A DNA stretch of 64,000 nt from Halioxenophilus aromaticivorans (lineage in GTDB: Bacteria > Pseudomonadota > Gammaproteobacteria > Pseudomonadales > Cellvibrionaceae), in contig NZ_AP031496.1 in NCBI RefSeq assembly GCF_042850945.1, positions 5,394,001 through 5,458,000 of the forward strand. The letters are read 5' to 3'. The notes under the pieces were generated by a model, which saw nothing but the letters and a program-made list of their open reading frames with translations, searched no databases and was not told where the DNA came from. This document shows positions 41,840 through 50,193 of this stretch, piece by piece. Both the position numbers and the translations under genes were made by a program. Positions within the stretch are counted from its first letter, which is position 1; each line of letters opens with the position of its first letter.

Positions 41840-44800
41840 ATGACCATTCGCGTCAAACTGCTGCACAAAACCCATTACAAGTTCGACCGCCCAGTAAATG
41901 TGTCGCCACACATTTTACGCTTGCGGCCGGCGCCCCACTCGCGTACAAAAATTCACGGCTATTCGTTAAAAGTGCTGCCCAAAGACCACTTTTTAAATTG
42001 GCAGCAAGACCCATTCGGCAACTACCAAGCGCGTTTAATCTTCCCAGAAAAAACCAAAGAGCTGGGCTTTGAGATTGAAGTTATCGCCGACATGACGGCC
42101 ATCAATCCGTTTGACTTCTTTGTAGAAGAATACGCCGAAGAATTTCCGTTTAAATACGACAAACAACTCCGTAGAGAGCTTAAGCCCTACCTAGAAAAAG
42201 AAGAGCAAGACAGCCCACTGCTTAAAGAGTGGCTAGCCGGCGTGGACACCAGCGAACCCATGCGCTCCATTGACTTTTTGGTGGCCTTGAACTCGCGCCT
42301 GCAGCAAGAAATCAAGTACAACATTCGCATGGAGCCCGGCGTACAAAGCTGCCAAGAAACCCTAAAAATTAAACGCGGTTCTTGCCGAGACACCGGCTGG
42401 TTACTGGTACAAATTCTTCGCCATCTGGGCCTGGCCGCGCGTTTTGTCTCCGGTTATTTGGTACAACTCACCGCTGATAAAAAATCCCTGGATGGCCCCT
42501 CGGGCCCGGAAGAGGACTTCACCGACCTTCATGCCTGGTGTGAAGTGTACCTGCCTGGCGCCGGCTGGATTGGCCTGGATCCAACCTCTGGCTTATTTGC
42601 CAGCGAGGGCCATATTCCCCTGGCGTGCACCCCGCACCCAGTATCCGCCGCACCGGTTACCGGTGCTACCGACAAATGCGAAGTGGAATTCGATTTTGCC
42701 AATGAAGTTTACCGAATCCACGAAGATCCACGGGTAACCAAACCCTACGCGGAGGGTGAGTGGGATACGATTAAAGCCCTAGGCGACTACGTAGACCAAG
42801 AGCTAACCGAGGCCGGCGTAAAACTCACCATGGGTGGCGAGCCAACGTTTGTATCGGTGGACGACATGGAGTCCGCCCAGTGGAATACCGATGCCCTGGG
42901 CGACGACAAGCTGCGCCTAGCCAAAGATTTGCTGCTGCGCCTGCGCAACCGATTTGCTCCCAATGGCCTGCTGCATTACGGCCAGGGTAAATGGTACCCC
43001 GGTGAAGAAATACCGCGCTGGGCACTGGGCGTGTTTTGGCGTACCGATGGCTTGCCTCTGTGGCACAACACCGAGTTGTTAGCCCGGATAAACAAAAACT
43101 ACGGTTTTACACACGAGCACGCCCAACAGTTTGCCAACGGCCTAGCCAAAAACTTGGGGCTGGATACACACTATATCCAAACCGCCTTTGAAGACACACT
43201 GCACTACCTGGACATGGAAGAGCAGTTGCCGATCAATATCGACCCACTAAACTACGACCTAGCCGACGGCTTAGAACGCAAACGCCTAGCCAAATTATTG
43301 CGCCGCGGTTTAAACACGCCCACCGGTTTTGCCCTGCCCCTGGCCTGGGACTACGGCAACAGTAGCTGGATGAGTACCCGCTGGGAATTCCGCAGAGGCC
43401 ATATGGCGCTAATCCCGGGTGACTCGCCCATGGGCTTCCGCCTGCCACTGGATTCCCTTCCCGCCTGGGATGAGAAAATTCTACGCAAATACCGCGAGCC
43501 AGAACGCGACCCCTTTGAGCCGCGCCCAGAAAAAGTAGAAACGCCAGAGCCCAAACCCAGCCCGGCCGAACAAGCCAACCAAATTGTTGCGCCCTACATT
43601 TATACCGATGAGTACGGCGCCGTGAGCCCCGGCCCACGCCAGCTGATGACCAACGCCGCCGATGCCACACTAGAAGACCGCTTTGGCGCCCACAACTACG
43701 AAGGCGTGCAAGAAGAAGTAGAACGCTATTTAGTGGCCACACTGCGCACCGGACTGTGCGTGGAAGCTCGCGACGGCCGCCTGCATTTATTCTTACCACC
43801 TATGCAGTATCTGGAGCACTACGTCTCCCTAATTGCCGCCGTTGAGAAAACCGCCGCCGAGCTGAAAATGCCCGTGGTCATTGAAGGCTACGAGCCGCCC
43901 AAAGATCACCGCCTGCAAAAATTACTGGTGACCCCAGACCCTGGCGTAATTGAAGTAAATATTCACCCCTCTCGCAACTGGGACGAACTGGTACACAACA
44001 CCTGCTCGCTGTACGAAGAAGCGTTTCAGTCGCGCCTGGGCACCGATGCCTTTATGGTGGATGGCCGCCACACTGGCACCGGCGGTGGCAACCACCTTAC
44101 CCTAGGCGGCGCCTCACCAGCAGAGAGCCCTATTCTGCGCCGGCCGGATATTTTGCGCAGCTTCGTTACCTTTTGGCAGCACCACCCGTCGCTGTCTTAT
44201 ATGTTCTCCGGCATGTTTATTGGCCCTACCTCTCAAGCCCCACGGGTGGACGAAGGCCGGGATGAAATGCTTTACGAGCTGGAAATCGCCTTCCAGCAAA
44301 TGCCCGACGGCGACGTGATGCAACCCTGGCTGGTGGACCGCTTAATGCGTAACCTACTGGTGGATATTACCGGCAACACCCATCGCGCCGAGTTTTGTAT
44401 CGATAAACTCTACGCCCCGGGTACCTCCAGCGGTCGCCAGGGTATTTTAGAGTTCCGTGGTTTTGAAATGCCGCCCCACGAACATATGGCCTTGGTGCAA
44501 GCGCTGTTAATTCGCTGCCTGTTTGCCCGTTTCTGGAAAGCGCCCTACAAAAAACCCCTGGTACGTTGGGGCACTGAGCTGCACGATAAATTTATGCTGC
44601 CGCATTACGCGTGGGCTGACATGCGCAGCGTTGTTGACGACCTAAACCGCCACGGATTCCCCTTTAAATTGGAGTGGCTGGCACCGTTCGAAGAATTCCG
44701 CTACCCACATTATGGCCGCGTACAAATCGACGATATTGAAATGGAACTGCGCTGGGCCATCGAGCCTTGGCACGTATTGGGTGAAGAAATCGCCAGCTTT

Positions 44801-45313
44801 GGTACTGCCCGTTACGTGGACTCCTCGGTGGAACGATTGCAGATCAAAGTCAGCGGCCTCACTGACAGTCGCTACATAGTTTCGTGTAACGGTCGCCGCA
44901 TTCCCCTGCGCCCCACCGGCCGCCACGGCGAATACGTCGCCGGGGTACGCTATCGCGCGTGGGCACCGCCTTCGGCCTTGCACCCCACCATTGGTATCCA
45001 CGCTCCGTTGACCTTCGATATTATCGATACTTGGAACGGTCTATCCATTGGCGGGGCAACCTATCACGTAAGCCACCAGGGTGGCCGCAGCTACGAAGAC
45101 TTCCCAGTGAACGCCATGGCGGCGGAAACTCGCCGCACCAATCGCTTCGAAGACTTCAACCACACCCAAGGGCCATTCACGCCGCGGCCAGAGTACGATG
45201 CCCTGCGTGAGTTCTACCCCAACAACCATCCGCCACGTCCCATGGCACCGCCGGCGGAAGAACCCACCGACGAATACCCGCACACCTTGGATCTGCGTCG
45301 TATGGGTTACTAG
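41840..45313 (+). CDS. Transglutaminase-like / DUF2126 amidoligase protein
   Basis: 1157 residues. The N-terminal part has the bacterial transglutaminase N domain (1-110) and a transglutaminase core with Cys182 (RGSCRDTG), His231 (DLHAWCEV) and Asp247 (GLDPTSG), a complete triad. The C-terminal 850 residues match DUF2126, named a putative amidoligase: LTMGGEPTFVSVDD, GTGGGNHLTLGG, EFRGFEMPP and HGEYVAGVRYRAW. Predicted function is formation, exchange or cleavage of amide bonds in a peptide or protein modification. It is 73 bases after the alpha-E gene; the hairpin CCGGGCC-ctaac-GGCCCGG sits in that gap. It is followed by a strong terminator. Confidence 0.95.
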   Translation: MTIRVKLLHKTHYKFDRPVNVSPHILRLRPAPHSRTKIHGYSLKVLPKDHFLNWQQDPFGNYQARLIFPEKTKELGFEIEVIADMTAINPFDFFVEEYAEEFPFKYDKQLRRELKPYLEKEEQDSPLLKEWLAGVDTSEPMRSIDFLVALNSRLQQEIKYNIRMEPGVQSCQETLKIKRGSCRDTGWLLVQILRHLGLAARFVSGYLVQLTADKKSLDGPSGPEEDFTDLHAWCEVYLPGAGWIGLDPTSGLFASEGHIPLACTPHPVSAAPVTGATDKCEVEFDFANEVYRIHEDPRVTKPYAEGEWDTIKALGDYVDQELTEAGVKLTMGGEPTFVSVDDMESAQWNTDALGDDKLRLAKDLLLRLRNRFAPNGLLHYGQGKWYPGEEIPRWALGVFWRTDGLPLWHNTELLARINKNYGFTHEHAQQFANGLAKNLGLDTHYIQTAFEDTLHYLDMEEQLPINIDPLNYDLADGLERKRLAKLLRRGLNTPTGFALPLAWDYGNSSWMSTRWEFRRGHMALIPGDSPMGFRLPLDSLPAWDEKILRKYREPERDPFEPRPEKVETPEPKPSPAEQANQIVAPYIYTDEYGAVSPGPRQLMTNAADATLEDRFGAHNYEGVQEEVERYLVATLRTGLCVEARDGRLHLFLPPMQYLEHYVSLIAAVEKTAAELKMPVVIEGYEPPKDHRLQKLLVTPDPGVIEVNIHPSRNWDELVHNTCSLYEEAFQSRLGTDAFMVDGRHTGTGGGNHLTLGGASPAESPILRRPDILRSFVTFWQHHPSLSYMFSGMFIGPTSQAPRVDEGRDEMLYELEIAFQQMPDGDVMQPWLVDRLMRNLLVDITGNTHRAEFCIDKLYAPGTSSGRQGILEFRGFEMPPHEHMALVQALLIRCLFARFWKAPYKKPLVRWGTELHDKFMLPHYAWADMRSVVDDLNRHGFPFKLEWLAPFEEFRYPHYGRVQIDDIEMELRWAIEPWHVLGEEIASFGTARYVDSSVERLQIKVSGLTDSRYIVSCNGRRIPLRPTGRHGEYVAGVRYRAWAPPSALHPTIGIHAPLTFDIIDTWNGLSIGGATYHVSHQGGRSYEDFPVNAMAAETRRTNRFEDFNHTQGPFTPRPEYDALREFYPNNHPPRPMAPPAEEPTDEYPHTLDLRRMGY

Positions 45314-45344
45314 CGCCAAACCATTAGCATAAAGCGGCGCATCA

Positions 45345-45377
45345 AAAACCGGCCCTGTACTGCAAGGCCGGTTTTTT
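45345..45377 (+). terminator. Intrinsic terminator of the ATP-grasp operon
   Basis: AAAACCGGCC-11 nt-GGCCGGTTTTTT with a six-T tail, 31 bases after the DUF2126 stop codon. Confidence 0.92.
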
Positions 45378-45511
45378 CATACTCCGCATCCATATAACGT
45401 CAGCGCACAAAAATACCCGTTTTAAACATAAATCCGCCTTAAACAGTACGGCACTTGTGGCTTAATTGTTTTGTCTTAGTGAATGAGTGAAACAAAAACC
45501 AGGTGAATTTT

Positions 45512-45895
45512 ATGGCATTTCAACAACACGGCTTAGCCATTGGCATTAACCGCACAGGCGACACCTTTTTTCTTACCCTAAAGGCCGTTGGCAAACTGAC
45601 CCACGAGGACTACGAAATAATAACACCCGTCATAGAATCGGCCTTAGCCGGTGTAAAAAAACCGACCATCAACGCGTTGATTGACGGCACTAAACTGGAA
45701 GGCTGGGAACCCAGAGCCGCCTGGGACGATTTTAAGCTAGGCATCAACCATGGCAGCCAATTCAAAAAAATCGCCATAGTTGGCAATAAAAAATGGCAAC
45801 AAGTAGCAGCCAAAGTTGGAACTTGGTTTGTCGGCGGGCAGGTAAAATATTTCGAGGACGAAACCGAGGCCTTAGGATGGGTAACGGAGCACTAA
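45512..45895 (+). CDS. SpoIIAA-like (STAS/SEC14-type) protein, copy 1
   Basis: 127 residues. HGLAIGINRTGDTFFLTLKAVGKL, HEDYEIITPVIESAL, ALIDGTKLEGWEPRA and KIAIVGNKKWQQV are characteristic of the SpoIIAA-like family, small cytoplasmic proteins of unknown role with a STAS-like fold. AGGTGA stands five bases before the ATG at 45512. A nearly identical gene lies 925 bases downstream and a decayed copy lies between, showing local duplication. A third, more distant relative is at 63144. Confidence 0.88.
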   Translation: MAFQQHGLAIGINRTGDTFFLTLKAVGKLTHEDYEIITPVIESALAGVKKPTINALIDGTKLEGWEPRAAWDDFKLGINHGSQFKKIAIVGNKKWQQVAAKVGTWFVGGQVKYFEDETEALGWVTEH

Positions 45896-45904
45896 TCGAC
45901 CCTT

Positions 45905-45989
45905 CTTATTTTGACACCCACTTTTATTCTTAATGTGACATCCACACTGATACCAACGCTTGACGTGGAATTCTTAATATGACACCCAC
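45905..45989 (-). repeat. Three minus-strand copies of the 17-bp element
   Basis: Read on the minus strand: GTGGGTGTCAAAATAAG (45921-45905), GTGGATGTCACATTAAG (45945-45929) and GTGGGTGTCATATTAAG (45989-45973). They follow SpoIIAA-like copy 1 directly. Confidence 0.9.
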
Positions 45990-46091
45990 GCTTATATTGA
46001 CCAAATTCAAGGGATGACAACAAATAAAGCAGTTGACTACGATAAAATCCGATTAGTAACAAATAAGACAGGAACAAACGAAGTCAACATT

Positions 46092-46214
46092 ATGTAAATC
46101 TAACAACACGGCCTAGCCTTTGGTATTAATCGGCGGGCAACTGCCTCATTCTTAAACTAAAGGCCCTTGGCAAACTTACCCACGAGGGCTACGAAACGTT
46201 AAACACCCAAACAC
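46092..46214 (+). pseudogene. Decayed SpoIIAA-like copy
   Basis: About 115 bases align with the first third of the flanking SpoIIAA-like genes (CAACACGGCCTAGCC, AAGGCCCTTGGCAAACTTAC, CCCACGAGGGCTACGAAACG). The ATG at 46092 is followed at once by TAA, the frame is broken at TCTTAAACTAAAGG, and the remainder of the gene is gone. It ends in AAACACCCAAACACC, which may be a worn 17-bp element on the minus strand. Confidence 0.8.
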
Positions 46215-46436
46215 CTTAGATTTCGACGCGAGGGTCAGTGCAACAAACCGTTGGCGCAAAACGGCGCACCAAAAATTGGTTCGTGCTAAAAGGCCGGTTA
46301 CGCCCTGTCTGCTTTTCAACTATTTCAGCGAATAAAAAATACCGTTTTAAACACCAATCCGCCTTACTCCACACGGCATTTATGCCTCCGTTAGTTTGTC
46401 GTAGTTAATGAGACAGGCATATTTGAGGTAAACATC

Positions 46437-46820
46437 ATGAAAATTCAACAACACGGCCTAGCCATCGGCATTAACCGAACAAGCAACACCTTCTTTCTAA
46501 CCTTAAAGGCCGTTGGCAAACTCACCCACGAGGACTACGAAACAATGACACCCGTCATAGAATCGGCCTTAACCGGTGTAAAAAACCCAACCATCAACGC
46601 ATTAATAGACGGCACCGAACTGGAAGGCTGGGAACCCAGAGCCGCCGGGGACGATTTTAAATTAGGCCTAAAACACGGCAGTCAATTTAAAAACATCGCT
46701 ATCGTCGGCAACAAACAATGGCAACAAGTCGCAGCCAAAATTGGAACTTGGTTTGTCGGCGGGCAGGTAAAATATTTCGAGAACGAAACCGAGGCCCTAG
46801 GATGGGTAATGGAACACTAA
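46437..46820 (+). CDS. SpoIIAA-like (STAS/SEC14-type) protein, copy 2
   Basis: 127 residues, differing from copy 1 at only about a dozen positions (for example ETMTPVIESALTGVKNP, AGDDFKLGLKHGSQFKN). Upstream bases (ATACCGTTTTAAACA, ATCCGCCTTA) and downstream bases (a minus-strand GTGGGTGTC copy, then GACCAAA) are also shared with copy 1, so the whole unit was duplicated. TTGAGGTAAACATC precedes the ATG. Confidence 0.88.
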   Translation: MKIQQHGLAIGINRTSNTFFLTLKAVGKLTHEDYETMTPVIESALTGVKNPTINALIDGTELEGWEPRAAGDDFKLGLKHGSQFKNIAIVGNKQWQQVAAKIGTWFVGGQVKYFENETEALGWVMEH

Positions 46821-46828
46821 TCGCCCCC

Positions 46829-46845
46829 TTTATTATGACACCCAC
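46829..46845 (-). repeat. 17-bp element left of the transposase gene
   Basis: GTGGGTGTCATAATAAA on the minus strand. It is the nearest copy downstream of the transposase gene and points away from it. Confidence 0.85.
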
Positions 46846-47045
46846 ATTTATAATGACCAAACTATAGAGATGAGCACATATAAAACAATTGGCTTAAATA
46901 GAACTCGAATAGTTACCTTTAACTAGACTAAGGGAAGGGAGGGTTATGAGATTATATGCTAAAGCTAATTGCCAGCGCGATTTTCAAGCAATAGGTACTA
47001 TGCCAACCTAGCGCTTGGTATTCGCGAATCCTTTACGCCTTAATT

Positions 47046-48029
47046 CTAGGAGAAATAATGTCTATTTTGGCTAGCTCTCGGCACTCGTTGGTAGCCCAGC
47101 ACCATCGCAGCAACCTTGGCTTTTTCGTAGGCTCCAGTTAAACCACCGGTTTTTTCTCCAAACTTTTGCGTAAGCTGTAACCACAGATCAGTAGACATGC
47201 CTAGACGATCTAATATCGGCGATAGATCTTGGTCTAGCGAACCACGCTTATCGGATCGGACCGCTCTCCCCGTCCAGTCTACTAGCAACAGATAATCCGA
47301 TAACTCGAAGTAGATACCAGCTTGATTTACGTTGGGTTCCGAAAAAGAACCGATGAAAGGGGCCAAAGCTGCAGGCTGCAGCTGCTGCTTTTGAAACGCC
47401 TTAACACGGCTTTGAATGGAGGTATGATCGGAATTTTCAGGGTTATCAGCGATTTTAGCGCGAATTGGGTTGAGGTCTACGTATGCCATACATGCGATTA
47501 TTGCCCTTTCATCCAATAAGGGCTGAGAAGTAAACCGTCCTTCCCAAAATCTACCAGTACATTCGTCTTCGGCATTTGCTTGCCGAGCAATTGGTTCATT
47601 AAGCGCCCTCATAAACCAACTAATATCGTGTAATTGTTTACGCCACAGCTCAAGTTTTTCATCAACAGCGTCTAACTCTTGTTTGGTTAGCGACTCGTTG
47701 TTTAAATATCGTTGGGTTAACAGCGTGCCTTTGTACAGTTGGTGCCACCGCTCGCAGACTTCGCGGCTGGTCATCGTTTGTGCCTGCTGCGTATTTACAT
47801 TGAGCACAACATGCAAATGATTACTCATAACAGCGTAGGCGTAGATGTCGATGGCAAAAACACTGGCAAGTTGCAAGAGCCTTTCCTCCACCCACTTGCG
47901 ACGATGCTCGTATGACTTGCCCGTATGGCTATCCTCGCCGCAGAGATAGGCTCGACGCACGCAACGAGAAACGCAGTGGTAACAAGTAGTCACATTCAAT
48001 GATATTTGGTACTTACGCGCTTTTGCCAT
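47046..48029 (-). CDS. RAYT-type Y1 transposase (TnpA_REP family)
   Basis: 327 residues. The HUH motif is H71-L-H73 in VMSNHLHVVLN, and the catalytic Tyr is probably Y183 in MAYVDLNPIRAK; both belong to IS200/IS605-like Y1 enzymes, and the LNPIRA context and N-terminal MAKARKYQISLNVTTCYHCVSR are typical of REP-associated tyrosine transposases. The length exceeds most RAYTs and the C-terminal 130 residues are extra. The enzyme cuts single-stranded DNA at short recognition sites. The ATG at 48029 is chosen since homology starts at MAKARK. Copies of the 17-bp element flank it on both sides pointing outward; no IS-type ends or target duplications were found. Confidence 0.9.
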   Translation of the reverse strand: MAKARKYQISLNVTTCYHCVSRCVRRAYLCGEDSHTGKSYEHRRKWVEERLLQLASVFAIDIYAYAVMSNHLHVVLNVNTQQAQTMTSREVCERWHQLYKGTLLTQRYLNNESLTKQELDAVDEKLELWRKQLHDISWFMRALNEPIARQANAEDECTGRFWEGRFTSQPLLDERAIIACMAYVDLNPIRAKIADNPENSDHTSIQSRVKAFQKQQLQPAALAPFIGSFSEPNVNQAGIYFELSDYLLLVDWTGRAVRSDKRGSLDQDLSPILDRLGMSTDLWLQLTQKFGEKTGGLTGAYEKAKVAAMVLGYQRVPRASQNRHYFS

Positions 48030-48175
48030 AACTAACATCCGTGTATAAAATATTTTGAGAATATGTATAGATATACAGCACAACATTTATACAGATTCTA
48101 GAATCATCAATCAAGATGTAAAGACAATTTTTTAGCAAGGCATTCAACTACCACTAGTCCCTGGGCGGCACTACT

Positions 48176-48223
48176 ATGGGTGTCCTGACAGAAGAGCTAA
48201 ACTACTGTGGGTGTCTCGATAAA
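48176..48223 (+). repeat. Two 17-bp elements right of the transposase gene
   Basis: ATGGGTGTCCTGACAGA (48176) and GTGGGTGTCTCGATAAA (48207), both preceded by CTACT. They lie 150-180 bases upstream of the leftward transposase gene and just before the next rightward gene. Confidence 0.88.
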
Positions 48224-48246
48224 GATAAAGGGATAAACGACAACTC

Positions 48247-48621
48247 ATGACAATGCTACTGACTAAGATACAAGCTCTGGAAGTGGAGCTACACCACGGC
48301 GGATTACAATGCTCGCGGACTCGGGTAGATAACCTTCTGCACTCTGATTTTTATGAAGTTAGCCGGTCTGGCGTGAGGTATGAACGCGCCTTTGTTGTAG
48401 ATGTTTTAGGCGGCCAAGACAGCGCCCCCAAAAGTGTTGCCGATGAATTCGAATTACAGCAGATCACCTCAGAAAATGTGCTTTTGACCTATCGCACGGC
48501 GCGAATAAACGCCCAAGGAGAACTTATAGACCATGCGCTTCGCTGCTCTTTATGGACTCACAAAAATGGCCAGTGGCAACTTCGCTACCACCAGGGTACG
48601 CCCGCCGCAAAGAAATGGTAA
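48247..48621 (+). CDS. NTF2-like/DUF4440-type protein
   Basis: 124 residues: an N-terminal helix (LLTKIQALEVELHHGG), LLHSDFYEVSRSGVRYER and strands LLTYRTARINAQGE, LRCSLWTHKNGQWQLRYHQGTP, the pattern of DUF4440 proteins with the NTF2-like cone fold. Function unknown; such proteins bind small hydrophobic ligands or dimerise. AGGGAT stands 13 bases before the ATG. The 17-bp element ends 24 bases before the start codon. Confidence 0.8.
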   Translation: MTMLLTKIQALEVELHHGGLQCSRTRVDNLLHSDFYEVSRSGVRYERAFVVDVLGGQDSAPKSVADEFELQQITSENVLLTYRTARINAQGELIDHALRCSLWTHKNGQWQLRYHQGTPAAKKW

Positions 48622-48631
48622 AGCTCTAGCA

Positions 48632-49090
48632 ATGATTCGAATGAAATTAAGATCTGCCATACACATCGCCCTCTGTTCTGTCGCACTAAGCAACAATATT
48701 ACTAGCGCTTCCGAGTTAACGCCGTTTACCACCGATGGCTGCAGCATGTTCCCAAATGGAGACTCTGCTAACAAGGTTAAATGGATGCGATGCTGTACTC
48801 AACACGACTACGCCTATTGGAAAGGGGGGACCGAAGACGATCGCTTTCGTGCAGATGAAGCGCTAAAACAATGCGTAGCAGATCTTGGTGAAAGCGAAAT
48901 ATCGATGCTCATGCACCTTGGGGTCCGATTAGGAGGCGAACCTTACTTTCCCACTTGGTATCGCTGGGGCTACGGATGGCCCTATTTACGCGGTTATCAA
49001 TCCCTTTCTGAGAAGGAAAATGAGCAGGTTATGCAGCGAATGATTGAACTCCAGCAGCTAATCAACGAATTTATTGAAAGCGAAAATTGA
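48632..49090 (+). CDS. Secreted phospholipase A2-like protein
   Basis: 152 residues with a signal peptide (MKLRSAIHIALCSVALSNNITSA, from a second ATG at 48641). DGCSMFPNGD and WMRCCTQHDYAYWKGG follow; CCxxHDxxY is the catalytic His-Asp signature of the phospholipase A2 fold, and DGCSxFP replaces the usual calcium loop. Activity is not proven. The gene begins 11 bases after the NTF2-like gene and may be cotranscribed with it. Confidence 0.7.
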   Translation: MIRMKLRSAIHIALCSVALSNNITSASELTPFTTDGCSMFPNGDSANKVKWMRCCTQHDYAYWKGGTEDDRFRADEALKQCVADLGESEISMLMHLGVRLGGEPYFPTWYRWGYGWPYLRGYQSLSEKENEQVMQRMIELQQLINEFIESEN

Positions 49091-49230
49091 TCACGCTCTA
49101 CGTTCGCGCGAAGAGGCAAATAGGCACGTAATAAGTTAGCGTTTTGGCGCCCAGTTTAACGTAACGCGTCGCTAAAATTTCCGGATGCATGATTACTCAA
49201 CCAGAGTAACCAATTGAATATAAAGTTAAC

Positions 49231-49247
49231 GTGGGTGTCTCAAAAAG
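49231..49247 (+). repeat. 17-bp element before the VOC gene
   Basis: GTGGGTGTCTCAAAAAG, preceded by TTAAC as in the tandem array. It lies 36 bases before the next start codon. Confidence 0.85.
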
Positions 49248-49282
49248 AAAGCATCCCAAAAAGAAAGCAAGAGAGAATCAAA

Positions 49283-49669
49283 ATGTTCGACCATATAGTA
49301 TTTGGTGTAAGTGACTATGAAGAGAGCAAATCGTTTTTTCTCAAATCACTCAAGCCGATCGGCATAGTCGTTGTAGATGAAGGCCCCCTAGGCATTGAAC
49401 TGAGTACGGATGGTAAGTCTTCTTTGTGCATACGCAGGAACGGAGAAAAAACCACTCCTCTCCACATAGCATTGGTAGCGGAAAATCGCCACCAAGTTGA
49501 TGAATTTTACCAGGCAGCTCTTGCATCTGGCGGTAAAGATAACGGCGCACCTGGCATTAGACCAGAGTACAGCAGCCACTACTATGCTGCATTTATTATC
49601 GGCCCTGACGGCCACAATATAGAAGTCGTTTGCCACGAAAACGAAAGCCAATTACCAGACCGAGAATAA
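49283..49669 (+). CDS. VOC-family (glyoxalase-like) protein
   Basis: 128 residues with the two beta-alpha-beta-beta-beta units of the vicinal oxygen chelate fold: MFDHIVFGVSDYEESKSFF, LHIALVAENRHQVDEFY and YYAAFIIGPDGHNIEVV. The metal ligands expected are His4, His in LHIAL and Glu in NIEVV. Reaction unknown; relatives act on small-molecule adducts or antibiotics. AGAGAG lies eight bases before the ATG at 49283. The gene stands alone between two groups of 17-bp elements. Confidence 0.88.
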   Translation: MFDHIVFGVSDYEESKSFFLKSLKPIGIVVVDEGPLGIELSTDGKSSLCIRRNGEKTTPLHIALVAENRHQVDEFYQAALASGGKDNGAPGIRPEYSSHYYAAFIIGPDGHNIEVVCHENESQLPDRE

Positions 49670-49986
49670 CGACATCAATATAAGATTAATAAGACACCCA
49701 CAGCAAGAAAATACTTTTGGCGTTGCACTAACGTGGGTGTCTTGATAGAGAGGGTAAGAGTGTATCTGTCGGTGTCTATTGAGGTGGGTGTCACGATAGG
49801 GAAAAAACAGCATTCTGTGGTTTATTGGGTTGCAAACTGGTTGTTGGTTTTTTAGTCTAGCGTTTGCAGCACTGTTTCGTTTGGCTATTAGGAATGTTCT
49901 GCCTCACGGTTTGGGGCACTGTTACTTTTATTTTGTTGCGGAATGTTACTTTTTATCGGCAAGTATTAATACCAATTAGGATTTTT
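49670..49986 (+). repeat. 17-bp element group with an inverted pair
   Basis: This 317-base gene-free stretch holds GTGGGTGTCTTATTAAT on the minus strand (49701-49685) and GTGGGTGTCTTGATAGA (49733) and GTGGGTGTCACGATAGG (49784) on the plus strand, with a worn GGTGTCTATTGAG near 49771. The first two form the perfect 11-bp inverted repeat AAGACACCCAC / GTGGGTGTCTT (49691-49701 and 49733-49743) around a 31-base loop. Confidence 0.9.
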
Positions 49987-50193
49987 ATGAGCGATCATCA
50001 AAAGAAGGCATTTTGGGCAATACTTACGGGGTTTTTTATTGCGGCCACTGTTATGCTTTATAAACAACAGGTGTTTAATAGCTTGCAGCTTGGTGGCATA
50101 TTAATACTTGGCGCCTGCTATCTGGTTTGCGGCGTTTTTATCTACCGGTTTGTTAAAACCAACCCCGGTGAAATTGAGTCGTGGTTTAAATAA
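49987..50193 (+). CDS. Small membrane protein, 68 residues
   Basis: Two hydrophobic helices (AFWAILTGFFIAATVML and GGILILGACYLVCGVFIYR) and a short polar tail. TTAGGA five bases before the ATG is a strong ribosome site. No family recognised. Confidence 0.6.
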   Translation: MSDHQKKAFWAILTGFFIAATVMLYKQQVFNSLQLGGILILGACYLVCGVFIYRFVKTNPGEIESWFK

